Under the pieces are notes generated by a model. The model saw nothing but the letters and a program-made list of their open reading frames with translations. It was not told where the DNA came from and searched no databases. A DNA stretch of 64,000 nucleotides from NCBI RefSeq assembly GCF_022682495.2, contig NC_071397.1, positions 18,176,739 through 18,240,738 of the forward strand, written 5' to 3'. The DNA comes from Desmodus rotundus. Taxonomy: Eukaryota > Chordata > Mammalia > Chiroptera > Phyllostomidae. Made by a program: the position numbers and the translations under genes. Positions 45,713 through 58,699 of the stretch are shown one piece after another (position 1 is the stretch's first letter; the number at the start of each line of letters is the position of its first letter).

Positions 45713-46333
45713 CAGTCACGCGCTACATAATGACATATTGGTCAATGACAGACGGCACATATGAGGGTGGCCCCATGAGACTGCAGTAGTGCTGAAACAT
45801 TCCTATCGCCTTGTGACGTTGTAGCTGCCCTCACGTCACAGCGCAACACGTTACTCAGAGTTTGTGGTGATGCTGGGAAGGCAAACCTACTGCGCTGCCA
45901 GTGGCAGAAAAGTCTAGCACGTACAGTTATGGACGGGACATGGCACTTGATGATGGATGGCTCTACGGCTGGTGCATGCAGGTACTACACTACGCTTTTT
46001 TTTTTTGTTATTTTAGAGGGTACTCTTTCTACTTAGGAAGTGTTACACTGGCGGCAAAAGTGTTACACTGGCGGCAGCCTCATGCATCTCGTATTTACTG
46101 CGTCTCTTGGTTGCATTCATTTTGCCTCGGGCTCGATTTAATCTCACGTTGTTTGTACAGTAACATGCTGTACAGGTGGCAGCCTAGGAGCAGTGGGCTG
46201 TGCCGTCTAGCCTCGGTGTGCAGTTGGCTGTACCATCTAGGTCTGTGTAAGTGCCCTCTGTGATGTTCACACAACAGTGAAATTGATGGAGGACATTTCT
46301 CTCAGTTGCTGTCTCCACAGTTAAGCATGACTG
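45713..46333 (-). mobile_element. Non-autonomous DNA transposon with TIRs
   Basis: The left end 'cagtcacgcgctacataatg' and the complement of the right end ('cagtcatgcttaactgtgg') are imperfect inverted repeats. The interior ('aacatgctgtacaggtggca', 'gtaccatctaggtctgtgta', 'ctgtgatgttcacacaac') is the complement of a common mammalian element. The subfamily is not named. A 19-bp direct duplication lies inside at 46038-46076. Confidence 0.65.
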
Positions 46334-48350
46334 GGTTCCCCTGAGCCCCCTGTGAGTCAGCTGGGGCTGGCTGCAACCCGGGGCGACTGTTCCTCCCAAG
46401 GTGGCCTTCGGTCCATGGCTCTCTCTGTCAGTGCTGTTAGTCCTGCATTCAGGGGTAGTGACCGCTCCACTGTGACGGCTCTGTGTTACTTCCTGCACAC
46501 CTTCCCCACACGTTAGTGAGTAAGCCCTCCGTGAATTACCCTAACCTGAGCACTCCACCTGTTTCCTGTTGAGACCCCGCCTGAAACACTCTCCAGCTCC
46601 TCTGGGACTCTGTGGAAACTCTCGGAGAGTGGGAACACACATTTCCTTGCTTTTGATTCTCTTACAAAGCTGTGTGCCCAGGGGAGAAATGGTCAATAAA
46701 GGATGGGCTGGTTCCAGTGTGAAACAGACCCTTACGTCTATGGTTCCCTTAGGGTTTGCTGCATGAAATTGGGGCAAGTGTGAGGAATTATTGAGAGTGT
46801 TTCAGGGGACCCAGGAAGGCCTGACTTCATTTCCCTAAAGTGGGCATGTGCCATGTCTCTACTAAGGTAAACCACTTTTACCAGTGACCTCGAAATTCCT
46901 CTCTCCTTTTCTCTACAGGCATCTACGGTCGTGTTCACTGAAGGAAAGTCAAACGTTGTACAAAGCAAGTGTCACCTTTTACCTTTAGTTTCTACCCTTT
47001 TCCTGGTGAAATTCTAAATGAACCTTCCTTGCTGGATACTTTATTTTGTACCAGTCACTGACAGCCACAGCTGCCCAAATAGGGAGCCCTCAGCATCCTG
47101 CGCTTGAGCTGCTGCTCTGCCCTGCCCTCTGGTGGCATAAAGGTGTCAGAGCTGCGGTTCCTCTGCCTTTCAGCAGCACGGGGCCACCAGTGACGAAACA
47201 TTCAGCACTCGCTATTTCTCAGTAGAGCTCTTGCAAGGGTTCTTGCTGGTTGCATCTTTCTTGTCGGCAGCTTTCTTGCCAGAAAAGGATCGACATTAAT
47301 GGACAGCACCTCTCTTGGACCCTAGTTTCAGTCAAAGTGCCCAGAAATGTAGGAAGTCCTGCTGCTCAGAACATGCCCCTTGGGAGTAACGATGAAGGGA
47401 TCCAAGCCCTTAGCCAGGAGCCTCCGATTCAGCACACTGGGGGAGGGATCACACGCAGTCAAGAGAGAGGTGGCAGGGCCAGATTTCCCTTCTTCACCAC
47501 TGCCTGCATCTTTATCCTCACACTCAGTCCTGATGGAAAATGTGTTCGTCAGAGAGAGACAGAGAGAGGGAACACACCCTTCCCCCGCCTTTTTGCTCTA
47601 CTCGGCAGGTTGGATGATGCCTACCCACGTGGGCAGGACAGTCTCCTTCACTCAGTCCACCAAGTCAAATGCTTATCTCTCCTGGAAACATCCTTACGGA
47701 CACCCAGAAATACCGTTTAACCAGATTATTTGGGTGTCTCGTGGCCCAGTCAAGTTGACATAAAATTAACCATCACAGGGAAAAATTATTTGAAAGACAA
47801 ACTACCATGAGAAAACAAAGTTTATTATGTGTTAGTGTATTAATGAGAGGAGGTAAATGGCAGCCAAAGAAAGTCTTGTAGCTGCTCTAAGACGTAGAAT
47901 TCCACATTGCTGTCACCACCTCCACTTCATAAGAAAGCCCAGTGGGGGGTGCCACCCAAAGGCCAGGATGAAGCCGAGAGGGAGCTTCAGAGGCTGGAGC
48001 ACCCCCCTCTGCTGTCCAGAGGAGAGGCTGGGCCCTAGAGAGGGGCAGAGTAGCACACAGAGGACACTGGAGGGAGGGCCGTCAGGCGCCCGGTGGAGTG
48101 GGAGCTCCAGAAATTAGAAGGCGACTCATGAGAACCGTAAAAAGTATTTTGCAGCATTCTCTACCATATTGATTTTATTGTACTGTTATTTTCTATGTAA
48201 TAACAGGTTTTACCTGCAAACCACCCCAGGTATGGAAGGTGGACGGGAAAGTTACACAGAAGTGTCAGTTGGTTCCTGGGGCTCAAGAGAAGGAAGTGAC
48301 AATGCTCATCCCAAATTGGAATGTGTCGTTTCCCCTATGAAATATGATCA
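46334..48350. other. Intergenic, unassigned
   Basis: No gene is supported. A GA-rich run lies near 47555. Short frames at 47250-47760 and 47857-48117 have no family resemblance. A CTCF-like motif is at 47122-47138. Confidence 0.35.
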
Positions 48351-48354
48351 GCGT

Positions 48355-48520
48355 GTAACTCATCAGGATTCCACCCTTACTTCACGTCAGAATAATCTAG
48401 AGCATTTTCAAAAATTAAGTCAGAGTGAAGCAAGGGCAGTGGGGCGGACATTGGTTTTTCAGAAGCTCCCCAAGTGGTCTGAAGGTGTAGCCAGGATGGA
48501 GAACCCCTGTGTTGGCACGT
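48355..48520 (+). mobile_element. MER5-type hAT fragment
   Basis: 'cagaataatctagagcattt', 'tttttcagaagctccccaag' and 'tgtagccaggatggagaacc' follow the MER5A/B order. Confidence 0.55.
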
Positions 48521-51208
48521 AGCTCTCCAGGCATGCAGAGGGATGAGGTAAACGGGTGGAGAGGTATCTAAGTGTAGGGTCTACCCAGCATTTAGCCCTT
48601 CGTTCCTTATAAATTTCAACTTCACCTTGGAGGCCGCGCTTGAAAACTGAAGTGGTCTGCTCCGCCCTCTAGTGGTAGCCATGTTGCAGAACACCCTCAA
48701 AGACTACCTGGCCATTGCTAAGTAAAAGCTCCAGTCTGGTACTGGAATAATAACCTGTGCATTACATATCTAGTTGTTTCCTCAGCCTCCTTTTGCTATA
48801 TTCTACGAGATTTGTGATCCTTTGGTCCAGGGTCTGTAGTCATGTTCATTAGGAGGACCTCCTTGCAAGGAGTTTGTGTATTTAAGAACAGATTCCTCAC
48901 CACTCTAAATGTTAGGGTCCTAGCAGCATCCCATAAGCCACTGGAAATGTCTTTGTTCTGCACCCTAGATGTTTTCCCATGCGGTGGAGGGGCACCTGTG
49001 CAGATCGAGCCTGGCAAGGCTCCAGCTACTGTAGTCCCTTAGGGTAAGTAATCAAATAAAGTTCTACAATAACAAAACAAAGTAGCACAAAACAGCTGAC
49101 CCAGTATGCATCTGAGGTGTTTAATCAAGCCTTATCGAGTCCAAGGGAGTTACTTTTGTTTCTGAGGTTGTTTTGTTGTTGATGGTGGTGGCATGGTAAC
49201 TTTTTATGTGTTGGATTTTTAATTCAGAGAAAGCTGTTGCTGGGGCTTTGGGGCAGAGATCTAGCTTAGTACCGAGGCCTGGAGCTTTGTGGAACCGGCC
49301 ACATAAACTCTGTTGATAAAGGAAAAGGACATTCTGATTCTGATTTGACTTTTTTAAAACAAAAAGATAGGAGCTATGGAGAAGATGAAGAAGGGAAAGA
49401 ACATAGTTGTGCAAACGGGGTGAATAGCACTGGTTCCTACAGACTACGTTTTATCAGCTAGTTACCAACACTTTTTCCAAATTACAGGCACATTTTTGAG
49501 TCCTGACAATGTGGTTCAGCAAACGATTTGTTGTCACGGTTTCTTTTACACAATGATGATGTTTAAGAACATCTTATAATTAGGTCGAAGGAAAATGGTG
49601 TTTAGTCTGTGAGCGGAGGATAGGCTTCAGGTCTGAGTTCTCATCAACCCAGGGGTTGATTTCTTAATGCCAAGAGTCTGTTGTCAATGCGGACGTTAAA
49701 GCAGTCCCACAGTATCCTTCTGCAAGGGGCGGCTTTATGGCAGCAGGTCACGCGGGCAAACGATGGTGGTAATCCATGCCCTAATCCAGTCTGATGAAGC
49801 GTGTGCCCACTCACTGGAGTCTCCTCACCTAAAACCCACTGGGGGGAAAATAGGGATTTCCTCAATAAATGGGTGCAGTGACGTCCCTGGAGACAGGCAA
49901 GCTTTCACGGCTAAAAGTATTAGCTCATGCATTGTAACAAGTACAAACAGCAGGGCTCTAGAAAGGAAGCTGTATTTTCACTGCTAGATCACAATCGACT
50001 TCTTCAGAGCCCCAGAGAGCCGGAGTCAGGGCAGGCTGCCCGGGGAACTCTGGTTCCAGGTTATACTTTGTTTTTGCGGAGTTGAGGCTTTGACTGAAAT
50101 GCTAATTGTGAAAAAGAATCTCCTTGGGAACCATCAGGGTTCCACTTTGCCCCAGCCCCGGGGAGATTAAGATGTTACGACAGTTACGAAGTCACTTTCT
50201 GGGAAAACTACAGTCCTGTGAAAAGTGTCAAAGGAGATTAATGAAAAAGAGAGAACTGTACCTTGTACCTCGAAGTTTAAGGCTGGAGTAGAAAATTAAC
50301 CTTAGTTGCTCCGGTGTGGCAGAAATGCTACCTATTCCTGCTGCCCAGATTACTCCGCCCATCCTCCTTTTTTTCAGTTAACTTTTTGAAGTAATACCCT
50401 CTGTCTATTCTTGATAACACATTAAACACATACATGCGCACACTCCTCTTTAGTCTTTCTGGCCGAGTCTATCTCCTTTCTGGTGTTTATGTGGGAGACA
50501 GGTCAAGAGGAGAAAGGATTGATGGCTAAGTGAAGGGAATAGGCTGTATTTAAGGACTGGAATCCTTTTGCCAAAGGCATATACCTGCATATAGTGTGGC
50601 TGCCTCCGTAATTAATCAGTAAGTTCACACATGAACTCAGACTAAAGCTGTCACCTCGGCACCTCCCTTTCCCTCCTGTCCAGGCTGTCCGCCCTACTTC
50701 CTGCCTGCCGCTTGCTGCCTTCCGTTACTGTCCTCCTTTTGAAGGAAAGATGATTTTCCTTCTCTATCTGCTTCTCTTGGGTCTTGACTGATAAGACAGG
50801 ATGGGGAAAACACTAGATGGCTAGTCTCCCTTTGAGTTTGGGAGATTCTCTCTAATGCAGTTAGTTTTCTGAAGCCCGTCAAAGAATCTCAAGAGATCTT
50901 CCACTTCCTCGCCCCCTTTTTAATCTTACTGTGAGATGGGACGGTCAAATATGGTTATTTTCCATTTTAAAATGTAGGTTATTGGGGCTAAAATTCTGAA
51001 CAGAGCTGGCCCTAAGCAGAACTGTGAAATAGGTATCTGGTGTCTTCCTTCACTTTTTACCTTTTGGTTCTCCTCTTCTCTCCACAATCCTTTCTCAATT
51101 ATTCAGTGCAGAGCCTCCCAAGAGAAAATTCTCAGCTATCTCTCAGCCCGTCCAACCTTCCACCTTTTTAGCTGATCACCAGTAAGGTCCAAGACACACA
51201 ATGCATTT
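48521..51208. other. Intergenic, unassigned
   Basis: A CTCF-like motif lies at 48661-48676. I see no exon structure, RNA gene or nameable repeat in the rest. Confidence 0.35.
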
Positions 51209-51210
51209 TA

Positions 51211-51882
51211 TTGGGTCGGCCAAAAGTTTCATTTGGTTTTTAAGTAAAAATAAAGGACACATTTTTCACTTTCACCAATAACTTTATTGAACATCGTATT
51301 CACTGTTTTGTTCCACCACCTTCTGCCATCTTTCAGGTAACCTCATAATTTCTTCTTCCCAAAACTTTTTATCTTTTTAAGCAAAGAACTGTTCCTGGTG
51401 CCTTTTGCAGTCTTCCAGGGAATTGACATTTTTTCCATTAAGAGAGTTTTGTAAAGATTGAAATAAATGGAAATCTGAAGATGCAATATCTGGTGAGTAT
51501 GAGGGATGAGTCAGAACTTCTCAGCCAAGCTGTGACAGTTTTTGCCTGGCCATCAAAGAAACATGTGGTCTTATATTATCCTAATGGGAGATTATGTGAT
51601 TTTTGTTGACTAATTATGCATGCTTTTCATCGCGTGCTGCTTTCAGTTGGTCTAATTGGGAGCAGTACTTGTTGCAATTAATCCTTTGCTTATTTTCTTC
51701 CATCTTCAGTATTAAAATGGCTATACAAAAACTCACCAGTTTTGATGTTTTTTTAAATGCATGCTGATATGACAGTTGTCACAATACAATCTAACAAATT
51801 GTTTCTAATGAAGTTAAAGACAACTAAGTGCTACTAAAGCCATTGTACGGAAAACACTGAACGAACTTTTTGGCCAAGCCAA
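51211..51882 (-). mobile_element. Mariner element with internal deletion
   Basis: Terminal inverted repeats are 'ttgggtcggccaaaagtttc' on the left and 'gaactttttggccaagccaa' on the right, with TA (51209-51210) before the left end. The minus strand encodes the C-terminal part of a mariner transposase: NKYCSQLDQLKAAR, RPHVSLMARQKLSQLG, YSPDIASSDFHLFQSLQNSL and LPERWQKVVEQNSEYD. The second and third catalytic Asp positions of the family are visible, but several stops interrupt the frame. The N-terminal DNA-binding half is deleted: 5' UTR sequence runs straight into the C-terminal half near 51700. The element is inactive. Similar mariners are known in cattle and other mammals. Confidence 0.88.
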
Positions 51883-53064
51883 TCCCAAAGGGTCTTAGTT
51901 CCTAGCAGTGACAAGCCAGAGGGTAGAGAGCCCCTCTGTCCGCTGGGACCATGCCCCTGTCTGAAGAGGCTGCTTTGGGGTGGAGATGGTCACATTCTCC
52001 CTGCAAAGTTCAGTCACTCTGAAAACCCGTCCTCGGACTTTACTCCCTCAACGGCATACCTGCAACATGGATTTTCTGTAAACAGGAGATTGGGCTACCA
52101 ATGTGACATTGTCTAAATTTGCCTTTTGATCTCAGAGGGATTTCTTACTGCTTTATCAAACAGCTAGCCTTTCACAGGACTCAACAGTTTTTTCAGGTAC
52201 AATTTGGGGGGATTGGTTTAACTTAAGAAGCAAGCCTGGAGATACAAAGATCTGGGTTCCCAATCCTACCTGCCTCTTGATGGCTGAGTGACCTTGAGCA
52301 AGTCACAACCATTCATTCTACACAAGTGGGTGGGTCTGCTCTGTGCTGGGCAGCAGGCTGGGCTACCAGGTGAGGGAGGCCCAGGAGATCAGCTGAAGAG
52401 ACAGGCCATTTCCATTTGCTCTAAAGGAAGTTGGTCCATGACACCCAGGAACAGAAAGGAAAGAGCTTCTGAGTCCGTTGGGAGGGAGGAAGGACCTTTC
52501 ACAAAACAGGTAGAACTTTGGCGCTAGGGCTGCGAAATGCTTTGTCAACTGCACTAGACCACAGCTTTTTCCGAGTACCTTATCGGTTTGAAAATTGTAT
52601 GTTTCATTTCTGTTAGTGGTGATAATTACAATTTGATCCCGCTTGTGTGACTTTCTCAGTCTAAAGTTAACAAATGTCTCTACCTCTCAAGTAACAGACT
52701 TTAGAACACTCGAAGTCTGTAGTCTCCTCATCTTGTTTATATTCCATTCTATTTTTATAACCACAAATCAGTCCTCATCATGTGTTGCTTTATATGATCA
52801 AGGCCTATAGAATTATTTAAGTATTTAGTAATTTGCTTACCATGTTTTTTCTGCATCTCACTACTTCCTACTGAGTTCAGTTTTGTTTTTCCTGAAGTAG
52901 TAGGGTCTGTAGGGGTACACTATCCATTATTATTATTGTTGTTATTTTAATGATAGTGGCCATAGAATTTTAGATTGATGGATATCTTTTCTCAGACCTT
53001 TTACAACATTAGTGCACTGTCTTTCGTCTCAGAGTTGCTATTGAGAATTCACATTGAGAATTTA
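51883..53064. other. Intergenic with MIR remnant
   Basis: A MIR-like tRNA-derived stretch lies at about 52225-52310 ('gatctgggttcccaatccta', 'gagtgaccttgagcaagtca'). The rest is unassigned. Confidence 0.4.
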
Positions 53065-53092
53065 CACACACACACACACACACGCACACATA
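53065..53092. repeat. (CA)n microsatellite
   Basis: A run of CA dinucleotides with one CG interruption. Confidence 0.9.
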
Positions 53093-53094
53093 TA

Positions 53095-53960
53095 TGATAT
53101 TTCCTTTATACATTCATCCATCGTTGGACACTTTGGTTGCTTCTGTGTATTGGCGATTGTCAATAATTCTGCAATGAACATGAGGTGCATGTATCTTTTT
53201 GAATCAGTGTTTTTGTTTCCTTTGGAAACAAAAGTGGAATTGCTGGGTCATTTGACAGCTCTATTTTGAATTTTTTTAGGGTCTTCTGTACTGTTTTCCA
53301 CAGTGGCTCCACCAGTTTATATTCCCACCAACAGTGCACGAGGGTTCTTTTTTCTCGACTTCCTGAGAATTTTTATATCAATCTATTTATTATTCATTTT
53401 ATGTAATCTGACTTTTCTTTCTGACTTTTGCCTGGTAAAATCTTTGATACTCTTCTGTTTCATTACAGTATGTTTAGGGACAGATTTAGTTCTATTTATC
53501 TTGATTAGAATATCTTGAATTTCCTAAATCTGCCAACTTATGTGTTTCATAAATTTTGGAAAATTCTTAGTCACTGTATCTTCCACTATTGCTTTTTTTC
53601 CTATTTTTAAAATATGTTTTCCTTCTAGAAGTCCTTTAGATACCTTTTCATCCTGTGCTCAGTGTTTCTTCGTCTCTTCGCATTTTTTGTCTCAGTCTCT
53701 CTGTGGCTCATGCTCAGCTCTACCTTCCAACTCCTCATGCTCTTAGCTCTTTCTAATCTGTCTTTTGAGGTTTTAATTTCAGTGAATGCGTTTTTCATTT
53801 CTCAGTATTGTATTTGTTTGCTTTTTGTCATTTTTGAAGTTTTATTTTCTCTCTTTTTTTATTGTTTTATGTCTCTGACTCTTGGGTGTTCAGTCCCGCA
53901 TTTGGGGCATCTGCTGACTCTGGTCGCCGTGGCTTGTGTTTCATAAGTTTAGGCTGCGAA
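53095..53960 (-). mobile_element. LINE-1 fragments (minus strand)
   Basis: Positions 53095-53350 are the complement of the L1 ORF2 3' end ('caataattctgcaatgaaca', 'ttccacagtggctccaccag', 'ttcccaccaacagtgcacga'). After about 53355 the T-rich sequence looks like another L1 region, so an internal deletion is likely there. Confidence 0.6.
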
Positions 53961-54795
53961 TTTACATCCACTGGGCCTCTATCTGCGCACCCTGTGAGGC
54001 CTGGCCTAAGAGGGATGGTGCTTCAGCAGGGTTTTATAGCCGCCTCTGTCAAATGCGCTAGGTTTTTACACGAATTGCTCAGATTACAAGTTCTTCAGTC
54101 ACAAGTGCGAGCTCCAAACTCATGTGAGGGCAGGTCTTGATTATGAATTCTTAGAATAGACTTTCTTTCTCCTCACTCAGACCCAGACAGAAGTGAAACT
54201 TCCTCCTCATCTTCCAGTGAATTGATGGGTTCATTTATGGACCTCTCAGTGACTGAACATCAAGTTCTTCAGGCCCCACTCCAACTCCCAGCCTCGGGTG
54301 GGCCGAGTCTCAGCGGCTGTCTCCATCTGATGTTTGCACGCCAGGCCCTGGGCTACTGGGGGGACACCATCGTCCCGTCTCCTGCTGTCTCCCAGGACAA
54401 CCACCTACTTACCACCTCCGTGCTGCTCTGGTTTTCAGTTTAGCTCCTGAATATTTCCCGTACTTCTCTGTAACCTCAGCTCTGTACTTAGAAGTATGTT
54501 TGGTATAATTCCTCCAGCCTTTCTAAGATGTTTATAATTAGAGGTTCTACAATTTTCTATGTTGTCAGAAATGTGCATCCCTATATACTCTAAGGAATAG
54601 ATCACAAAAAAATTTTAACTGAATAAAATCATTTTGTTATGGGAAAGGGTGACCATATTAGCTGGTTAACATGCTAGAGTGTTAGCCAAGGTTAACATAC
54701 TCCTACCTAAAAAACTGAGAACGAGGAACTAGTGAATAGAAAACAAAACTAATCCTTCTGAGGGAAGAAATAACCAAACTGAAAATTGTACAACT
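53961..54795. other. Intergenic, unassigned
   Basis: The first part may continue the L1 5' region. Nothing else is recognised. Confidence 0.3.
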
Positions 54796-54799
54796 GAAG

Positions 54800-55060
54800 G
54801 GAGGCTTGAAGATTTATTCATTCATTCATTCATGAATTTACTATGACCCAGAAACTTCTGGGGATGAAATTCCTCCACTTACACATTCTGGTTGGCAACA
54901 ACAGGACACAGTAGACAGTAAACAAATGATCAAGTAATATAGTTGTAGATAAAGTCAGTGATAAAGGCTGGGAGAAATAGAGATGCAGAAACTGAGAGGT
55001 ATTAGCTTCGGAGAAGAAGTAACAGTGGAGCTGACTAAACAGTGAGAAGGAGCCCGCCGT
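54800..55060 (+). repeat. Ancient interspersed repeat (L2-like)
   Basis: It starts with (ATTC)n at about 54818-54833 and contains 'cacagtagacagtaaacaaa', the same family as at 10190 and 18141. Confidence 0.45.
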
Positions 55061-56095
55061 GAGAAGAGCTAGGGAAGAGCTCCAGCCTGAAGACATTAAA
55101 ATGCAGCTAGCAGACGGGGAACCTGAGGGCGAAACCAGGGGAGGAACACAGGAACCGGCTCGGCCACAGTTGGCTCCAGCTGGGGAGAGCTGGAGAGCTG
55201 GTCCTACCTTTTCCATTCTCCAATCCCCAGCCTTCCACATGCCTTTAATCCTTTTGCCAGCTGTCCTGTTCAGCCTCATCTTTACGCAAGCTGTCATCTA
55301 CCACATCAAATAATTACAAGTGCCCACATAATCCATTAGAATACCTAGAGCACCTGCTTCTGGGGTATTTTGGAACTTCTGCTCCAAATACGCAGAGCCT
55401 CCGCAATTAATGACTCTGTCTGTTAGTTCTAGCACCTGCTGTTTTATATAACTCTGTCTGTGTTCACTCGAATAACCACTAATTATGTTTTGGTATTATA
55501 AATATAAAATTTGCTATTATGGTTGAGAAAACAAAGAAAGTGCTTGACATGTGGACAGAAAAATCCTTAGCTTTAATTATAAAATTCTCATGTACTTTTG
55601 TTATGTATAGATTTATACAGCTGTGCTTTAAGTAATAACAAGAGCTAATATATGCACATATGAGCATACATATGTATTTATTAATAGTATTAAAAGGAGA
55701 AACAAATTTTATTGTCTTCCTTCTCTTATAATACTACTGATTAATAACTGTATACTCATAGTAGTTTTTAAATTATTGTTTACTTGATTTCCCTTTATTT
55801 TCATAATAATCATGTGGGTGAAGTAATATTATTTCCCTTCTTTTATAAGGACTTGAAAACTGAGTCCGCAAAAGGTCAGATTTGTCGATGATGTCTCAAC
55901 AGAAAATATTACTGAGAAATGAGGACAGGTAAAATGTGCAGTCCACTTGTGTACAAAATGAACATCAACATTTACACCTTAATTAGCTCTGTAATTTCCT
56001 ACCATTAGGAGGAAGGCTGCTGTGCATGAGTTTTCTTTTAAAATAAGCATTCATTAACCAAGATTCATTACTAACTACATAGCAAAATTAAAATT
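55061..56095. other. Intergenic with weak MIR remnant
   Basis: A minus-strand MIR-like piece may lie at about 55790-55890. The remainder is AT-rich and unassigned. Confidence 0.3.
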
Positions 56096-56099
56096 TCCA

Positions 56100-56465
56100 T
56101 TTTTTGAACTTACAAGCAAAATCTAGACAGACTCACAGAGAGCAGGGTGACAGCTGTCGGGGTTGGGGGGCAGCTGCATGGTAGTGGTGGAGGGATTGAG
56201 CAAAAAGAAAGGGAAAACTCACGGACACGCACACCAGCGTGGAGGCTGCCGTGGGGAGTGGGGGGTGGGAGAGGCGGAGGGAAGTACAGGGGGGTAGATA
56301 GTGATGGACAGAGACCTGACTTGGGGTGTGAACACACAATACAGTGTACAGATGAAGTGTAGAATTGCGCAACAATTGTGCAACAATTCAGGTGTAGAAT
56401 TATATACCCGAAACCTGTATAATTTTGTCAACCAGTGTCACCCCAATAAATTCAATAGAAAGGAG
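56100..56465 (+). mobile_element. LINE-1 3' UTR fragment
   Basis: The G-rich stretch followed by 'gaattatatacccgaaacct', 'aattttgtcaaccagtgtca' and 'ccccaataaattcaat' matches the 3' end of an L1 lineage. The same terminus occurs in reverse at 26490 in this window. Confidence 0.65.
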
Positions 56466-57430
56466 TTGTTTTCCATTTTTTAATACTTAGACACATATAA
56501 TTTTCTTTATTTTTTGAAGGCCTTCCTATAGAAAGTCAGGGTCTCCTATGAATTCTAGGATGGGATGTAATTCTGAGACATTAATCACATTAGATGGAGT
56601 TATTGTCATTAAACTTTTGTTTATCAACAGACAATGGCCCTAGAGCTGAGTGTTACAAATATTAAGCTTGGAAATGAAAAACATTCCGTGGGAGGAGCAG
56701 CCTAACATAGTTATGTTTTCCCAGGGCGCAGTCCTAATTTAATCTTTGCATCAGCGCCGCAAACGAAGCCGCTCTCTGCACTGTTAGCATTTGTCGAGTG
56801 ATTTTTCTCAGTGAGATGTTGCCTCACTGTTCTCACCGACCCACCCGTCCTGTCAGACTCTTCAGTACGCACTTCAGGGCACGTTCGAACACGGACCAGG
56901 AACTGAAACACTTTCTGAGGCACCTACACTGCGTTTTGGGTTTTGCCTTAATTGCTCTAGTTAAGTCTCCGTACTTCCAGACCCTGATGGTAATGCACTC
57001 AATTTCATGCTAGGTTTCCATAACCTACACCAACCAGGAAAATAAATTGTTTGGAATCATACACATCTGATTTCTAACCATCCCTTTGAATAGCTAAGCT
57101 TTGGGAGGGAAAAAGTGCTTGCAGGGAAAAACAGCTCTTAGAAGTAATGATTAGAAGGTAAGGTCCCCCAATCATCCTTTTCTTAATAAGTTTTAGGTAT
57201 CATGGAGACAGATCAAAATCCAAGTGGCCACTGCTACATTTTCACTCAATTGGACCAATTTTTGGAAACATAGACAATACTTGTTACAGAAAACTGGAGA
57301 AAGCTGTGGATGGGTGTATAATTACTAGGCGAGGTTGGCTGGTAAAAGTCCTCTTCCCACATCCTTACCTTTCCCTGAGGGCAGAATTTTGAATCTTGAA
57401 TTATGGGGAAACAGTACAGAAATTATGAAT
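56466..57430. other. Intergenic, unassigned
   Basis: A minus-strand open frame of 70 codons (56711-56923) and its surroundings (CpG-containing 'cagcgccgcaaacgaagccg') look unlike the neighbouring AT-rich DNA, but I cannot assign a family. Confidence 0.3.
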
Positions 57431-57434
57431 TTTC

Positions 57435-57680
57435 TAAATTAGCAATAACTAAGTGTTACTATGTGGCAGGTACATACCAAGAGCTTTACATGTAATCTCT
57501 TGTCTAATTCTCACAACACCCCAGGGGGCCTGGCACCTCTATCTGCCCTGGTTTACAGGAGAGGAAATGGAGGTGGAGAGACGTGGATACCTTGCCCAAG
57601 GTCATACAGTAGGAAGAAATGAAGCAGGATCTGAACCCAGACAATCTCACCCGGGGCCTGAGTGTTAATCACCAATAAAT
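57435..57680 (-). repeat. MIR (minus strand)
   Basis: A good complement of MIR: 'tttacatgtaatctcttgtc', 'ttacaggagaggaaatggag', 'cttgcccaaggtcatacagt', 'aggatctgaacccagacaat'. Confidence 0.8.
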
Positions 57681-58518
57681 GGAATGCTGTCTGCCCATCA
57701 TGTGCAGGGCATCTTTCTGGGTATATGCTCAGGAATCTTAATCATAGTTGACAGGGAAGTCAAGAGAGGCTACGTCCAAAGTCCTTTGCCTAGCCCTCAT
57801 GGCCCTTTATTTTGTGATCCAACTTATTTTTCTCACCTAACCGCTACCACATACCATTTTCTGATCTGAACCCTGAACAATGGTGATGTGTCTAGAGAAG
57901 CGGCACATCCCCAGTTCCGTGCCTGCTGAACCCTAATGACTCTCCATGGAGCTCTCCTTACACTTGAACTCACAGTCTTCCTTCCCTCCTCCTGTAACTC
58001 CTACATGCCAAGTATTACTCATATGCTTCACATCTACTTCTGATGCAAGTCTCAAGAATGCCTAGAAGAAAAGTGTTTTGGGGAGAGGGAGTGAAAAATT
58101 CAAAGGCCCCAAGGTAGGAGTGTGTTAAGCATGTTCCAAACCACAAGGAGGCCAATAGCATCTGAAATAGCAGAGCAAAAATGAGCCACATGTGTGCTCA
58201 AGGCCAACAACTTTTCCATCATCTCTTCAGGCTCTCCTTGTGAACTCGACACTCAGGCTTGCACAGTGGAGTAGTTCTTTGAAATCTTACGCCCTAATTT
58301 TCTAATACCACATTCAACCAAAACTGGCCATGGTGGCCACTTAAAGTAGAGGCAGATTGGCCCCTCTCAGGTTGGTGGAGAAAAGACATTGGAAAATGAT
58401 TGGTACTCAAAGGAAGAATATAACTGGAAGAGGGGAAAACGACAACTTTACCTATATAAACTCATGGAACAAACATGGACTAATGAGCAGAGTCCTTATG
58501 CAGACGTATTAGACATAA
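57681..58518. other. Intergenic, unassigned
   Basis: No gene or repeat is recognised. Confidence 0.35.
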
Positions 58519-58530
58519 AGAATCAGAGAG

Positions 58531-58699
58531 CCGTGGCTGGGTATCTCAGTTGGTTAGACGTCATCCTGATACGTCAAGGTTGAGGGTTCAGTCCCTGCTC
58601 AGGGCGTAGAAAACAAAAACCAATGAATATATAAATAAGTGCAGCAACAAATCCATGTTTCTCTCTCTCAAAAAAAAATCAATAAACAAATTTTAAAAT
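58531..58699 (+). mobile_element. VES SINE (tRNA-Ile-like head) with target-site duplication
   Basis: A second VES subtype: 'gtggctgggtatctcagttg', box-B-like 'gagggttcagtccctgctca', 'atccatgtttctctctctc' and an A-rich tail. Perfect 12-bp duplications 'agaatcagagag' flank it (58519-58530 and 58700-58711). Its head differs from the three other VES copies, so two subfamilies were active. Confidence 0.93.

Noticed and set aside
47250..47763. Two overlapping open frames of 127-156 codons
   Set aside because: No family resemblance, overlapping in different frames, no splice structure.
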